Shown here piece after piece: positions 8,762 to 17,821 of a stretch of DNA of 64,000 nt. The DNA comes from Sporosarcina jiandibaonis (GTDB lineage: Bacteria > Bacillota > Bacilli > Bacillales_A > Planococcaceae). Position 1 is the first letter of the stretch; the number at the start of each line of letters is the position of its first letter. Under the pieces are notes generated by a model that saw only the letters and a list, made by a program, of their open reading frames with translations, searched no databases and had not been told where the DNA came from. The position numbers and the translations under genes are program-made. The stretch is taken from assembly GCF_013184495.1 (NCBI RefSeq), contig NZ_JAAOIY010000004.1:124001-188000 (forward strand). Direction: 5' to 3'.

Positions 8762-9447
8762 TGGTGAACATCCTATTTTTAGTAGCGATTCCCGGGATTA
8801 ATTTTGGAACTGAATCTCCGCAGGATGTGTCTGTAACGCTTCAACTTCTATTGTTGTTAACGATTTTATCATTAGCACCTGGAATATTAATCATGCTGAC
8901 AAGTTTTACGCGAATTATTATTGTCTTGTCTTTTGTTCGGACAGGTTTAGGGACACAATCCATGCCGCCGAACCAAGTGTTAGTCGGACTCGCACTTTTT
9001 CTCACCTTTTTTATCATGTCGCCAATTTTTGTAGACATCAATGAAAGCGCGGTTCAGCCTTATTTCGCAGGTGACGTAACGCAAGAAGAAGCATTTGACA
9101 CAGCGGTCGTTCCGATAAAAGAATTTATGTCAAAACATACGCGAGAGAAAGATTTGGCATTATTCTTCAAATATAACGGGCTTGAAAAGCCTGAAAGCAT
9201 TGAGGATATTCCATTGACCGCACTTATTCCCGCATTTGCGATCAGCGAATTGAAAACCGCTTTTCAGATCGGATTTGTGATTTTCATTCCTTTCCTAATT
9301 ATCGATATGGTTGTCGCGAGTACGCTCATGGCAATGGGAATGATGATGCTTCCGCCGGTAATGATTTCATTGCCGTTTAAAATCTTATTATTCGTCTTAG
9401 TGGATGGATGGTACTTAATTATAGAATCTTTACTTCTGAGCTTCTAA
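8758..9447 (+). CDS. fliP: Flagellar export gate protein FliP
   Basis: FliP is the main subunit of the export gate in the inner membrane. The 229-residue protein has the family motifs LLLLTILSLAPGILIMLTSF and TRIIIVLSFVRTGLGTQSMP and the terminal membrane helices ending LVDGWYLIIESLL. Start codons GTG (8758) and ATG (8761) are adjacent and in frame; either fits, with GAAGG upstream. The GTGATGG junction overlaps the fliO stop. Confidence 0.97.
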   Translation: MMVNILFLVAIPGINFGTESPQDVSVTLQLLLLLTILSLAPGILIMLTSFTRIIIVLSFVRTGLGTQSMPPNQVLVGLALFLTFFIMSPIFVDINESAVQPYFAGDVTQEEAFDTAVVPIKEFMSKHTREKDLALFFKYNGLEKPESIEDIPLTALIPAFAISELKTAFQIGFVIFIPFLIIDMVVASTLMAMGMMMLPPVMISLPFKILLFVLVDGWYLIIESLLLSF

Positions 9448-9463
9448 CGAAAGGGAGAAATCA

Positions 9464-9733
9464 ATGACTCCGGATATGGTAATTAAACTCGCAGAGCAAT
9501 CGATTTATACGGTGATTATAATAGCCGCTCCTATGCTGTTAGTTGCACTGGGTGTCGGATTGCTTGTCAGTATTTTTCAAGCAATGACACAGATTCAAGA
9601 ACAAACACTGGCATTTATCCCGAAGATCTTGGCCGTTTTTATTGCTCTTGTGATTTTCGGTCCATGGATGCTAACAATCTTAATGGATTATACTGAAAAC
9701 TTATTTCAACAACTCCCGCGAATAATTGGATAG
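9464..9733 (+). CDS. fliQ: Flagellar export gate protein FliQ
   Basis: FliQ is an 89-residue helical hairpin protein of the export gate. Two hydrophobic segments (about 17-37 and 50-72) flank the family motif SIFQAMTQIQEQTLAFIPK. GAAAGGGAG lies 6 bases before the ATG. It sits between fliP and fliR as usual. Confidence 0.97.
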   Translation: MTPDMVIKLAEQSIYTVIIIAAPMLLVALGVGLLVSIFQAMTQIQEQTLAFIPKILAVFIALVIFGPWMLTILMDYTENLFQQLPRIIG

Positions 9734-9742
9734 TGAGCATAT

Positions 9743-10525
9743 ATGATAAACATCATTTTTGAAACATTACCGTATTTTCTACTGATATTGATTCGATTAA
9801 CGAGCTTTTTCCTAATCGCTCCAGTATTTTCAATGCGGGGCGTTCCAAACCAATTTAAGATAGGTCTAGGTTTTTTTATCTCCTTAGTCGCAGTCATTAG
9901 TACACCAATCGACGAGCCGATTTTACTGGATTCCACCTATATACTTTTAATCGTGAAGGAATTTGGTATTGGAATCTCACTTGGTTTTACAGCTGCCTTA
10001 CTTTTATATGCGGTTCAAATTGCCGGTGCATTCATCGATTTTCAAATGGGCTTTGCGATGGCAAATGTAATGGATCCGCAAACGGGATCACAAGTTCCAA
10101 TCATTGGCCATTTTAAATACATGATGGCTTTGCTTTTCTGCCTCACTGTAAATGGCCATCATATGATGCTAGACGGAGTCATGATGAGCATCGAGCTTTT
10201 TCCAGTTGAATTAACCTCATTTTCAATTAAACCGGAACAGCTTGCCCAGTTTATGACAAAAGTCTTTATCGAAATGTTTTTGATTGCTTTGCAAATCGCC
10301 ATTCCGATAGTCGGGTCCTTATTACTCATCGATATTGCGCTTGGCATTTTAGCGAAAACAGTTCCGCAGTTAAATGTATTTGTTGTCGGGCTTCCAATCA
10401 AGATATTCGTTGGTTTTATCCTATTATTTTTGACATTGCCGATATATTTTTACCTATTACAAGTCCTATTTGGAAAAATCATGTCTAGCATGTCGCAGCT
10501 AATCGGGCTACTAGGGGGGATATAA
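9743..10525 (+). CDS. fliR: Flagellar export gate protein FliR
   Basis: FliR closes the FliP5-FliQ4-FliR1 export gate. The 260-residue protein has about six hydrophobic segments, an early RLTSFFLIAPVFSMRGVPNQ motif, VQIAGAFIDFQMGFAMANVMDP, and a PQLNVFVVGLPIKIFVGF motif near 215. The start ATG follows the fliQ stop by 9 bases with only a weak ribosome site (TAGTGAG), suggesting coupling. The stop directly abuts flhB. Confidence 0.97.
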   Translation: MINIIFETLPYFLLILIRLTSFFLIAPVFSMRGVPNQFKIGLGFFISLVAVISTPIDEPILLDSTYILLIVKEFGIGISLGFTAALLLYAVQIAGAFIDFQMGFAMANVMDPQTGSQVPIIGHFKYMMALLFCLTVNGHHMMLDGVMMSIELFPVELTSFSIKPEQLAQFMTKVFIEMFLIALQIAIPIVGSLLLIDIALGILAKTVPQLNVFVVGLPIKIFVGFILLFLTLPIYFYLLQVLFGKIMSSMSQLIGLLGGI

Positions 10526-11614
10526 ATGGGAAAACTATATTCTCTCGATTTACAATTTTTCTCTGGAGAAAAGACCGAAAAAGCTACACCTCAGAAACGG
10601 CAAGAGTCTAAACGAAAAGGACAAGTAGCGAAAAGTGCAGAAATACCTTCAGCTTTAATTATGCTCGGTGGTATTTTAATGCTTTATTTTTCAGGCGGTT
10701 TCTTGCTCGATCAGCTTCAATCGATTTATAGAGTGAATTATACGCAGTACATCAGTTGGGAAATCACACCGAAAAGCATACGCACCTTATTTGAACAGAT
10801 GGCGTTTAATGCCGCGAAAATTATGGCGCCAATCATGGTAATCGGATTAATTTTCGGCATATTGGGTAATTACGTTCAAATTGGTTTTCTATTTACAACA
10901 GAACCATTAAAAGCGAAGCTCGAACGCTTAGATCCGATCAAAGGCGCGAAAAGGATATTTTCGGTTCGCGCATTAGTGGAATTAGCAAAGTCCTTATTGA
11001 AAATCGCCATCATATCCACAGCAGCCTTTACTGTTTTGTGGAATGGGAAAGATGAGCTGTTTTTACTTTCCCAGAAAAGCATTTCGCATGCAATCGCTTA
11101 TATTGGATCGCTCATCTTTAAAATGGGTTTGGTCGCTTCAATTATTTTATTATTCTTAGCGGTTTTGGATTATATGTATCAAAAGTACGAATTTGAAAAA
11201 GGCATTAAAATGTCGAAACAAGACATTAAAGAAGAATACAAGAAAGCCGAAGGAGATCCTTTGATCAAGTCGCAATTAAAAGATCGGCAACGGCAAATGA
11301 GCATGAACCGCATGATTCAAGATTTACCAAACGCGGATGTGCTCATAACGAACCCGACACATTACGCCATTGCGATTCAATACGACGCGGAAACAATGGA
11401 AGCGCCGATGGTTATCGCGATGGGAAAAGACCATCTCGCTTTGAAAATTAAAGAAAAAGCGAGAGAACTTGAAATTATCACTATGGAAAATAAACCTCTA
11501 GCCCGCGCACTCTATCATCAGGTTGAAGTAGGAGACTATGTACCTGAGGATTTATTTATAGCGGTCGCAGAAGTTTTAGCATACATTTACAGATTAAAAG
11601 GAAAGATTCAATGA
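10526..11614 (+). CDS. flhB: Flagellar export switch protein FlhB
   Basis: FlhB sets substrate specificity of the export apparatus and cleaves itself in its cytoplasmic domain. The 362-residue protein begins LYSLDLQFFSGEKTEKATPQ, has four membrane helices between about 40 and 215, and has an intact NPTH autocleavage site at residues 276-279 followed by HYAIAIQYDAETMEAP. The start immediately follows the fliR stop with AGGGGGG upstream. All elements needed for hook-length feedback with FliK are present. Confidence 0.97.
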   Translation: MGKLYSLDLQFFSGEKTEKATPQKRQESKRKGQVAKSAEIPSALIMLGGILMLYFSGGFLLDQLQSIYRVNYTQYISWEITPKSIRTLFEQMAFNAAKIMAPIMVIGLIFGILGNYVQIGFLFTTEPLKAKLERLDPIKGAKRIFSVRALVELAKSLLKIAIISTAAFTVLWNGKDELFLLSQKSISHAIAYIGSLIFKMGLVASIILLFLAVLDYMYQKYEFEKGIKMSKQDIKEEYKKAEGDPLIKSQLKDRQRQMSMNRMIQDLPNADVLITNPTHYAIAIQYDAETMEAPMVIAMGKDHLALKIKEKARELEIITMENKPLARALYHQVEVGDYVPEDLFIAVAEVLAYIYRLKGKIQ

Positions 11615-11633
11615 AATCGGGAGGGGAAACAGC

Positions 11634-13688
11634 TTGAAAATTAGAGATTATGCTATTTTGGTATCCGTTATTATGATTGTTGCAATGATGGTTATTCCTC
11701 TTCCGCCACTTTTATTAGATATCTTGATTATGATAAATCTTAGCCTTGCTTTAACAATTATCCTAGTCGCAATGAATACGAAAGAAGCACTGGAATTTTC
11801 CATATTTCCTACATTATTATTACTGACCACATTGTTTCGACTAGGTCTTAACGTGTCGACAACTAGATCGATACTGACAAATCAAACAGGTGGGCAAGTG
11901 ATTGAAACTTTTGGTTCGTTTGTTGTCGGCGGTAGCGCCATTATCGGTTTTTTAGTTTTCTTAATACTAGTTATCATTCAGTTTTTGGTCATTACGAAAG
12001 GATCTGAACGAGTTGCAGAAGTGGCCGCTCGTTTTACGCTAGATTCAATGCCCGGTAAACAAATGAGTATCGACGCTGATTTAGGCGCGGGAATGATTTC
12101 TGATCAAGAAGCTCGAATACGCCGGGAGAAGGTCGGTCACGAAGCAGACTTCTACGGGGCGATGGATGGTGCCAGTAAGTTTGTTAAAGGAGATGCGATT
12201 GCCGGGATTATTATTACCATCATTAATATAATCGGTGGTTTATTAATCGGGGTCATTGTTCATGGACTACCTGTCGGGGAAGCCGCAAAATTATTTACTT
12301 TATTATCGATTGGTGATGGCTTAGTCAGTCAGATTCCTGCGTTATTAATCTCTACTGCAGCCGGAATCGTTGTCACGAGAGCTGCTTCCGAAGGGAATCT
12401 AGGGTCGGACATCACGAGACAACTCTTTGCTTTTCCGAAAATGCTCTATGTAGTTGCAGTAACACTCGCCTTGTTTGGTTTCTTTACACCAATCAATCCT
12501 TTTTTGGTGCTGCCAGTCGCTGCATTGGTTGCCTACGGCGGCTATAGAATGCAACAAGCGCTTGTCGCTGAAGAAGACGATGAGAAGCAAGTTGTCAAAG
12601 AAGGACAAGAGGCGGAAACTTCGAAAAGTCCTGAAAGCGTCATTGATCTTTTACATGTGGATGCGATTGAATTTGAATTCGGTTACGGTTTAATCCCGAT
12701 TGCTGATAAAAATCAAGGCGGCGATTTACTAGACCGCGTCATCATGATTCGAAGACAATGCGCAATGGAACTGGGAATCGTTGTCCCGGTGATACGAATA
12801 CGAGACAATATTCAACTTTCACCCAATCAATATATCATTAAAATAAAAGGGAATCGAGTTGCTTCTGGCGAGATTATGCTAAATCATTACTTGGCAATGA
12901 GTCCTGGAGTCGATGATGAAAGCGTTGAAGGTATTGCTACCGTTGAACCGGCATTCGGCATGCCTGCACTGTGGGTAAACGAAGACATGAAAGAGGAAGC
13001 GGAAATGGCTGGATATGCCATTGTCGATCCGCCATCCGTAGTATCAACGCACTTAACAGAAGTGATTAAGCGGCACGCCCACGAATTAATTGGTCGCCAA
13101 GAAGTTAAGTCACTAGTCGAAAACATACGAGAGAATTCACCAGCAGTGGTCGAGGAGCTAATCCCTAATTTGATGACAATTGGTGAAGTGCAAAAAGTGT
13201 TGATGAAACTACTGAAGGAAAAAGTGTCCATTCGAAATTTACTCAACATTTTAGAGGCATTGGCTGATTATTCATCTCAAACGAAAGATACGGATGTATT
13301 AACGGAGTATGTAAGGCAATCCCTATCCAGACAGATTACTTTGCAATACACAAATCCGAATGAGCCTTTACAGGTGATCACGGCAGGTGCTAGTCTCGAG
13401 AAACAGTTTGCAGATTCAGTTCATCGGACAGAGCAAGGAAGTTATTTATCGATCGACCCGGAAGCTTCACAAACAATTCTTCAAAACATTACCGAACAAG
13501 TATCAAAGCTTCAACAATCTGGAGTTCAGCCGGTGTTATTGACATCACCTGCTATTCGCATGTACATGCGGCAGTTCATAGAACGTTTTGCCCCTGAACT
13601 TCCAGTGCTTTCATATAACGAACTAGAACCGGACATTGAAATCCAAAGCGTCGGGATAGTGAATATGGGTGGAGTGGTTAATATCTAA
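11634..13688 (+). CDS. flhA: Flagellar export protein FlhA
   Basis: FlhA forms the nonameric export ring. The 684-residue protein has eight N-terminal membrane helices (to about 310), the FHIPEP-type cytoplasmic loop (MSIDADLGAGMISDQEARIR) with conserved proton-relay acidic residues, and the large cytoplasmic chaperone-docking domain (LIPNLMTIGEVQKVLMKLL). It starts at a TTG with GGGAGGGG about 6 bases upstream. The stop overlaps the flhF start by one base (TAATG). Confidence 0.97.
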   Translation: MKIRDYAILVSVIMIVAMMVIPLPPLLLDILIMINLSLALTIILVAMNTKEALEFSIFPTLLLLTTLFRLGLNVSTTRSILTNQTGGQVIETFGSFVVGGSAIIGFLVFLILVIIQFLVITKGSERVAEVAARFTLDSMPGKQMSIDADLGAGMISDQEARIRREKVGHEADFYGAMDGASKFVKGDAIAGIIITIINIIGGLLIGVIVHGLPVGEAAKLFTLLSIGDGLVSQIPALLISTAAGIVVTRAASEGNLGSDITRQLFAFPKMLYVVAVTLALFGFFTPINPFLVLPVAALVAYGGYRMQQALVAEEDDEKQVVKEGQEAETSKSPESVIDLLHVDAIEFEFGYGLIPIADKNQGGDLLDRVIMIRRQCAMELGIVVPVIRIRDNIQLSPNQYIIKIKGNRVASGEIMLNHYLAMSPGVDDESVEGIATVEPAFGMPALWVNEDMKEEAEMAGYAIVDPPSVVSTHLTEVIKRHAHELIGRQEVKSLVENIRENSPAVVEELIPNLMTIGEVQKVLMKLLKEKVSIRNLLNILEALADYSSQTKDTDVLTEYVRQSLSRQITLQYTNPNEPLQVITAGASLEKQFADSVHRTEQGSYLSIDPEASQTILQNITEQVSKLQQSGVQPVLLTSPAIRMYMRQFIERFAPELPVLSYNELEPDIEIQSVGIVNMGGVVNI

Positions 13689-14791
13689 TGAGGCTAAAAA
13701 CATATCATGTTGGGAACATTTCCGAAGCAATCCCAATGATTAAAAGAGATTTAGGTGAAGACGCATTAATCTTAAATACAAAGAAAGTCAAAACAGGCGG
13801 TTTCTTAGGTTTTTTCCAGAAAGAACAACTAGAAGTCATTGCTGCCGTCGAGAATGAAAAGCCTAAGAAAATCGAAGAGGTTAATCCGGTTGATCCGGTT
13901 AAACTAGTTAAACCTGTTAATCCGGAACCAAGTGACCTTATTGAGGAATTAAAAAATATTAAACAATTTATGATGCAAGTAGTTGAAGAGGATCATTTAC
14001 CTGGTTCATTGAAAGCCATCAGTAAACGATTAACAGATGAAGAAATCACCTCTGAAATTCATTCGGAATTAATATCTAAACTAGTGGTCGCTGTTGGACA
14101 AAATTCGGATTTCACTGATGAACAAGTGTATCGGCTAGCACGTGGTGAAATGATGAAGTTCATTCAAGAACATCAACAACCGATTGAAAATAAAAACCCC
14201 GACATCATTTGTTTCATCGGACCGACTGGAGTAGGAAAAACTACGACAATCGCGAAAATCGCAGCGGATTATCTATTAAGAAAAGATAAAAAAGTAGGGC
14301 TCATCACATCAGATACCTACCGAATCGCTGCCGTCGAACAATTGAAGACCTATGGGGAAATACTTAATATACCGGTTAAAGTTGTGGAAACTGCAGCGGA
14401 TTTGGAAAAATCCATGTCCGAACTCCGAGATTGCGATATCGTCTTAATGGATACAGCAGGCAGGAACTATCAACAAAAACAATACATTGATGACTTGGAA
14501 CAATTATTGCCGGACAAAACGAAAATACAAATCAATTTAGTGTTAAGCCTTACCTCAAAATATCAGGACATGGTAAAAATCATTGATAATTTCCAAACGA
14601 TTACCATGGATCAATTGCTGTTAACCAAACAAGATGAAACGAGTACGTCGGGAGCTATTTTAAATTTGATTTATCATTATTCCATACCAATCCCTTATAT
14701 TGCGAATGGTCAAAATGTGCCCGATGATATCATCTCGCTAACTCCTGAATTATTAGTAGATTTCATATTAGGAGATGATAAGCATGATTGA
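13688..14791 (+). CDS. flhF: SRP-type GTPase FlhF
   Basis: FlhF is a signal-recognition-particle-family GTPase that positions flagellar basal bodies. The 367-residue protein has the B domain (about 80-160) and a G domain with GPTGVGKTT at 178-186, DTYRIAAVEQLKTYG near 209-223, DTAGR at 255-259 and a TKQD guanine-specificity motif (usually TKLD). A Pro/Val/Lys repeat (VDPVKLVKPVNP, about 68-80) links the N-terminal basic region. It overlaps flhG by 8 bases. Confidence 0.96.
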   Translation: MRLKTYHVGNISEAIPMIKRDLGEDALILNTKKVKTGGFLGFFQKEQLEVIAAVENEKPKKIEEVNPVDPVKLVKPVNPEPSDLIEELKNIKQFMMQVVEEDHLPGSLKAISKRLTDEEITSEIHSELISKLVVAVGQNSDFTDEQVYRLARGEMMKFIQEHQQPIENKNPDIICFIGPTGVGKTTTIAKIAADYLLRKDKKVGLITSDTYRIAAVEQLKTYGEILNIPVKVVETAADLEKSMSELRDCDIVLMDTAGRNYQQKQYIDDLEQLLPDKTKIQINLVLSLTSKYQDMVKIIDNFQTITMDQLLLTKQDETSTSGAILNLIYHYSIPIPYIANGQNVPDDIISLTPELLVDFILGDDKHD

Positions 14792-15650
14792 TCAAGCAAA
14801 ACTATTGAGAGAACTAGTCAAAGAAAAGAAATCGAAATCCAAAGCTGCAGAGAAAAGACAAACTCGCACGATCGCTGTCACGAGTGGAAAAGGCGGCGTC
14901 GGAAAATCAAACTTCGCGCTAAACTTCGCATTAAGCCTAATCCAAAAAAATAAAAAAGTGCTGATTTTCGACGTTGACTTAGGTTTTGCGAATGTGGATG
15001 TATTATTAGGCAGATCTAATAAAGAATCGATTGCGACAATGCTGGAAAAGGATTTTTCGATTTGGGATATTATCGAAGAAGGACCAAATGGGTTGTTGTT
15101 TATTTCAGGCGGTTCAGGTTTTAAAGATCTATTTCAATTGGATGAAGTGAAGCTGAATAAGATTTTTAGTGAATTAAGTTCGCTTCAAGGATTCGTAGAT
15201 TACATTATTTTGGACACGGGTGCGGGGCTCTCTTATGAAAATCTGCGTTTTATCCTAGCAGCGGATGATGTCATTTTAGTCACCACGCCTGAGCCTACTT
15301 CGATAACGGATGCTTATTCCATTGTGAAAATGCTTCATTCAAGAGACCAAAATATACATATAAAACTAATCATCAATCAATGCTCAAACGAAAAAGAAGG
15401 CAAACAAACGGCTGAGAACTTTACTGCAGTAACCGAACGATTCTTGGAAAAACAAATTGGCACGCTCGGGTTCATCCCAAGTGATGCAAATGTATCGAAT
15501 GCCGTAAAAAAACAACAACCATTTTTGCTTGAATTCCCAAACTGTCAAGCTTCACGAGCATTACAAAAAGTGTCTAGCAAATATCTTCAAACTCCATTGC
15601 CGTTCAAACTTGGAATTAAAGGATTTTTAATAAAGATGCTCTTTAAGTAA
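14784..15650 (+). CDS. flhG: MinD-like ATPase FlhG (YlxH)
   Basis: FlhG is a ParA/MinD-family ATPase that controls flagellar number with FlhF. The 288-residue protein has the N-terminal FlhF-activating DQAxxLR motif (DQAKLLREL), the deviant Walker A SGKGGVGKSNF (about 31-41), DVDLGFANVDVLLG and a basic, amphipathic C-terminus (FKLGIKGFLIKMLFK) suited to membrane contact. I chose the ATG at 14784 over the ATG at 14775 because AGGAG lies 9 bases before it. In B. subtilis cheB follows; here sigD follows directly. Confidence 0.94.
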   Translation: MIDQAKLLRELVKEKKSKSKAAEKRQTRTIAVTSGKGGVGKSNFALNFALSLIQKNKKVLIFDVDLGFANVDVLLGRSNKESIATMLEKDFSIWDIIEEGPNGLLFISGGSGFKDLFQLDEVKLNKIFSELSSLQGFVDYIILDTGAGLSYENLRFILAADDVILVTTPEPTSITDAYSIVKMLHSRDQNIHIKLIINQCSNEKEGKQTAENFTAVTERFLEKQIGTLGFIPSDANVSNAVKKQQPFLLEFPNCQASRALQKVSSKYLQTPLPFKLGIKGFLIKMLFK

Positions 15651-15671
15651 GCATAGGTGGTGAAACTCAAG

Positions 15672-16442
15672 TTGAAAAAAATGACGAAAAAAGAACTGAA
15701 TCACTGGGAAATATGGCAACAAGAACGCGAACCCGAATCAGGCGAGTATTTGGTCGAAAAATATCTTCCGCTGGTTGACTATGTCGTCCAACGGTTCATG
15801 ATTAGTTTGCCGAAAACTGTCGAAAAAGACGACATTCACAGTCTGGGATTAGAAGGACTTCTTGATGCGTTGGACAAGTTCGATCTAGCAAGAGATTTAA
15901 AATTTGAGACATATGCCTCCTGGCGAATTAAAGGAGCAATCATCGACGGCCTCCGAAAAAGCGATTGGCTCCCTCGTTCTGTCCGGCAACAAGTGAAAAA
16001 AATCGAGCAAGCATATGTTGAATTAGAACAAAAAAATAATCGCTCGGTAACGGATAAAGAGGTTAGTGACCATTTAGGCATTACAAAAGCTGAATTGAAC
16101 AAAACGGTTTCAGAAGCCGCTTTATCGACCATGATTTCAATCGATCAAACGATACAAGACGACACCGGACAAGTCGCACTTGCCAATACAATCGAAAATA
16201 ACAACGCAGAATCTCCAGAACGTCAGCTAATGGAGAATGTTCTTAAAGAGACATTAGCAAACGCAATCGACCGGTTACCCGAAAACGAAAAATTAACCGT
16301 CTCCCTCTGTTATTTCGAAGAATTAACACTAACAGAAATTGCCGAAGTGCTAAACCTAAGTGTTGGCCGAATTTCCCAACTCCATTCAAAAGCCATGCTA
16401 CGCCTACGCGCAGCCATCGTATCGGTGCATGACAATTATTAA
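15672..16442 (+). CDS. sigD: Flagellar sigma factor SigD (FliA/WhiG family)
   Basis: SigD directs late flagellar, chemotaxis and autolysin genes. The 256-residue product has region 2 (SLGLEGLLDALDKFD, DLKFETYASWRIKGAIIDGLR and DWLPRSVRQ) and a region 4 helix-turn-helix (LTEIAEVLNLSVGRISQLHSK). I chose the TTG at 15672, 9 bases after AGGTGGTG; GTG codons at 15657 and 15660 are in frame but overlap the ribosome site. The length then matches B. subtilis SigD. It follows flhG directly, without the che genes usually found between them. Confidence 0.94.
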   Translation: MKKMTKKELNHWEIWQQEREPESGEYLVEKYLPLVDYVVQRFMISLPKTVEKDDIHSLGLEGLLDALDKFDLARDLKFETYASWRIKGAIIDGLRKSDWLPRSVRQQVKKIEQAYVELEQKNNRSVTDKEVSDHLGITKAELNKTVSEAALSTMISIDQTIQDDTGQVALANTIENNNAESPERQLMENVLKETLANAIDRLPENEKLTVSLCYFEELTLTEIAEVLNLSVGRISQLHSKAMLRLRAAIVSVHDNY

Positions 16443-16460
16443 GTAAGTAGGTGATCATTA

Positions 16461-16865
16461 ATGGAATGGGTTTTATTTGGATTAATAACTGTACTATTAA
16501 CCGGTTCATTAGTAATTCTGTTTCAGATTAAAAAAATCAAAGAACATTCTGCTGAAGAAACCTATGGAATGATGAATGAATTTGTAAGTAAACTAGAAAT
16601 AGAAAATGATGAACTTTATAATAAAATGGTTGCCTATATTAAGTGGAAAGAAACTAAGCTAGAAGAAAGAATTCAAAGCTTGGAAGAAAAGATAGAACCA
16701 CACCCTAAAGAGAAAAAGCCCAGCAACACCGACCATAAAACCGAAATTACGCAAATGCACAAACAAGGCTTTTCCCCCACACAAATCTCGAAACTACTCC
16801 AAGTTGAACTAGGAAAAGTCGAGTTAATTATTAATATGTACAAGAAGAGTATAGCAATTAAGTGA
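16461..16865 (+). CDS. SwrB-like membrane protein (DUF6115 type)
   Basis: A 134-residue protein with an N-terminal membrane helix (about 2-22), a charged coiled coil (30-85), a short polar linker, and a C-terminal helix-turn-helix-like segment (KQGFSPTQISKLLQVELGKV). This layout and the position right after sigD match B. subtilis SwrB (YlxL), which promotes flagellar export-gate assembly and swarming. Sequence identity in the N-terminal part is not obvious, so the call rests on architecture and synteny. In B. subtilis rpsB follows; here a repeat array follows. Confidence 0.75.
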   Translation: MEWVLFGLITVLLTGSLVILFQIKKIKEHSAEETYGMMNEFVSKLEIENDELYNKMVAYIKWKETKLEERIQSLEEKIEPHPKEKKPSNTDHKTEITQMHKQGFSPTQISKLLQVELGKVELIINMYKKSIAIK

Positions 16866-17640
16866 GCGTTTCCAGGTTCGTGGTCAACGTTACCTAGTTT
16901 GGGTGAAACGTTTCCAGGTTTTCGTAGAACGTTTCCCAGTTTGAGCGAAACGTTTCCTGGTTCCATGTAACGTTTCCTAGTTCCAAGTAACGTTACCTAG
17001 TTTGGGTGAAACGTTTCCAGGTTTCGATGTAACGTTTCCCAGTTTGTACGAAACGTTTCCTAGTACCATGTAACGTTACCTAGTTTGAGTGAAACGTTTC
17101 CAGGTTTCCATGTAACGTTTCCCAGTTTGTACGAAACGTTTCCTGGTTCCGAGTAACGTTACCTAGTTCGGTTGAAACGTTTCCAGGTTTCCGTATAACG
17201 TTTCCCAGTTTGAGCGAAACGTTTCCTAGTTCCAAGTAACGTTACCAAGTTTGGTTGAAACGTTTCCAGGTTTCCGTATAACGTTTCCCAGTTTGAGCGA
17301 AACGTTTCCTGGTTCCGAGTAACGTTACCTAGTTCTGTTGAAACGTTTCCTAGTACCAAGTAACGTTACCAAGTTTGGGTGAAACGTTTCCAGGTTTCCA
17401 GGTTTCCGTAGAACGTTTCCCAGTTTGAGCGAAACGTTTCCTGGTTCCGAGTAACGTTACCAAGTTTGGGTGAAACGTTTCCAGGTTTCGATGTAACGTT
17501 TCCCAGTTTGGGCGAAACGTTTCCTGGTTCCAAGTAACGTACCTAGTTTTGCTGAAACATTTCTAGGTTTACAGCTATCGTTTCCCAGTTTGTACAAAGC
17601 GCTTCCTAGTTCACACACGCACGTTTCCCAGCTATAAAGT
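16866..17640. repeat. Array of about 30 AACGTT-centred 21-bp units with an 83-bp super-period
   Basis: The stretch is built from 20-21-bp units, each containing AACGTT, often extended to the palindromes GGAAACGTTTCC or GTAACGTTAC. Four unit types alternate: GTAACGTTACC, GAAACGTTTCCAGG, GTAACGTTTCCC and GAAACGTTTCCT. The GTAACGTTAC unit recurs at 16987, 17070, 17153, 17236 and 17319, exactly 83 bp apart; then comes a 41-bp half step (17360), a 91-bp step with an 8-bp duplication (17451), and 83 bp again (17534). Units decay at both ends. Heptad-like open frames on the minus strand are by-products. It lies between the flagellar operon and the NERD gene. Confidence 0.95.
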
Positions 17641-17686
17641 GAAGTGAACACGAATCTATAATTCCAACTCCATATATAATCATGCG

Positions 17687-17716
17687 CCTCTCTTATTAAC
17701 TCTAAGAGAGGATTTT
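17687..17716 (+). terminator. Hairpin, possible terminator after the flagellar operon and array
   Basis: CCTCTCTTA (17687-17695) pairs with TAAGAGAGG (17703-17711), followed by ATTTTC. The stem is perfect over 9 bp. The T-run is short, so efficiency is uncertain. Confidence 0.6.
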
Positions 17717-17747
17717 CACTTCAAGTACTCTGCATATCCAAAAAACG

Positions 17748-17776
17748 TTGCTTATTCAGAGAAGGCTTGGTAATAT
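17748..17776 (+). promoter_or_regulatory. Candidate sigma-A promoter for the NERD gene
   Basis: TTGCTT at 17748-17753 and TAATAT at 17771-17776 are separated by 17 bp. The site lies 43 bp before the proposed start. Confidence 0.55.
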
Positions 17777-17802
17777 TATGTAGGTAAATGAACATTCAGT
17801 CT

Positions 17803-17821
17803 AAAGGAGGGAGTTTATATT
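17803..17821 (+). promoter_or_regulatory. Strong ribosome site AAAGGAGG pointing at an ATT start
   Basis: AAAGGAGG occupies 17803-17810. The codon 8 bases downstream in the NERD frame is ATT (17819). The next canonical in-frame start, TTG at 17858, is 47 bases away and inside the conserved N-terminus. Confidence 0.7.

Noticed and set aside
16866..17640. CRISPR array
   Set aside because: Units are 20-21 bp with diverged repeats and no unique spacers of constant length; no cas genes are nearby.
16673..17651. Minus-strand open frames with heptad-like LGNVS/ETWKRF repeats over the array
   Set aside because: The 21-bp unit gives seven-residue periodicity in any frame; 83 bp is not a multiple of 3, so frames shift, and no ribosome sites are present.
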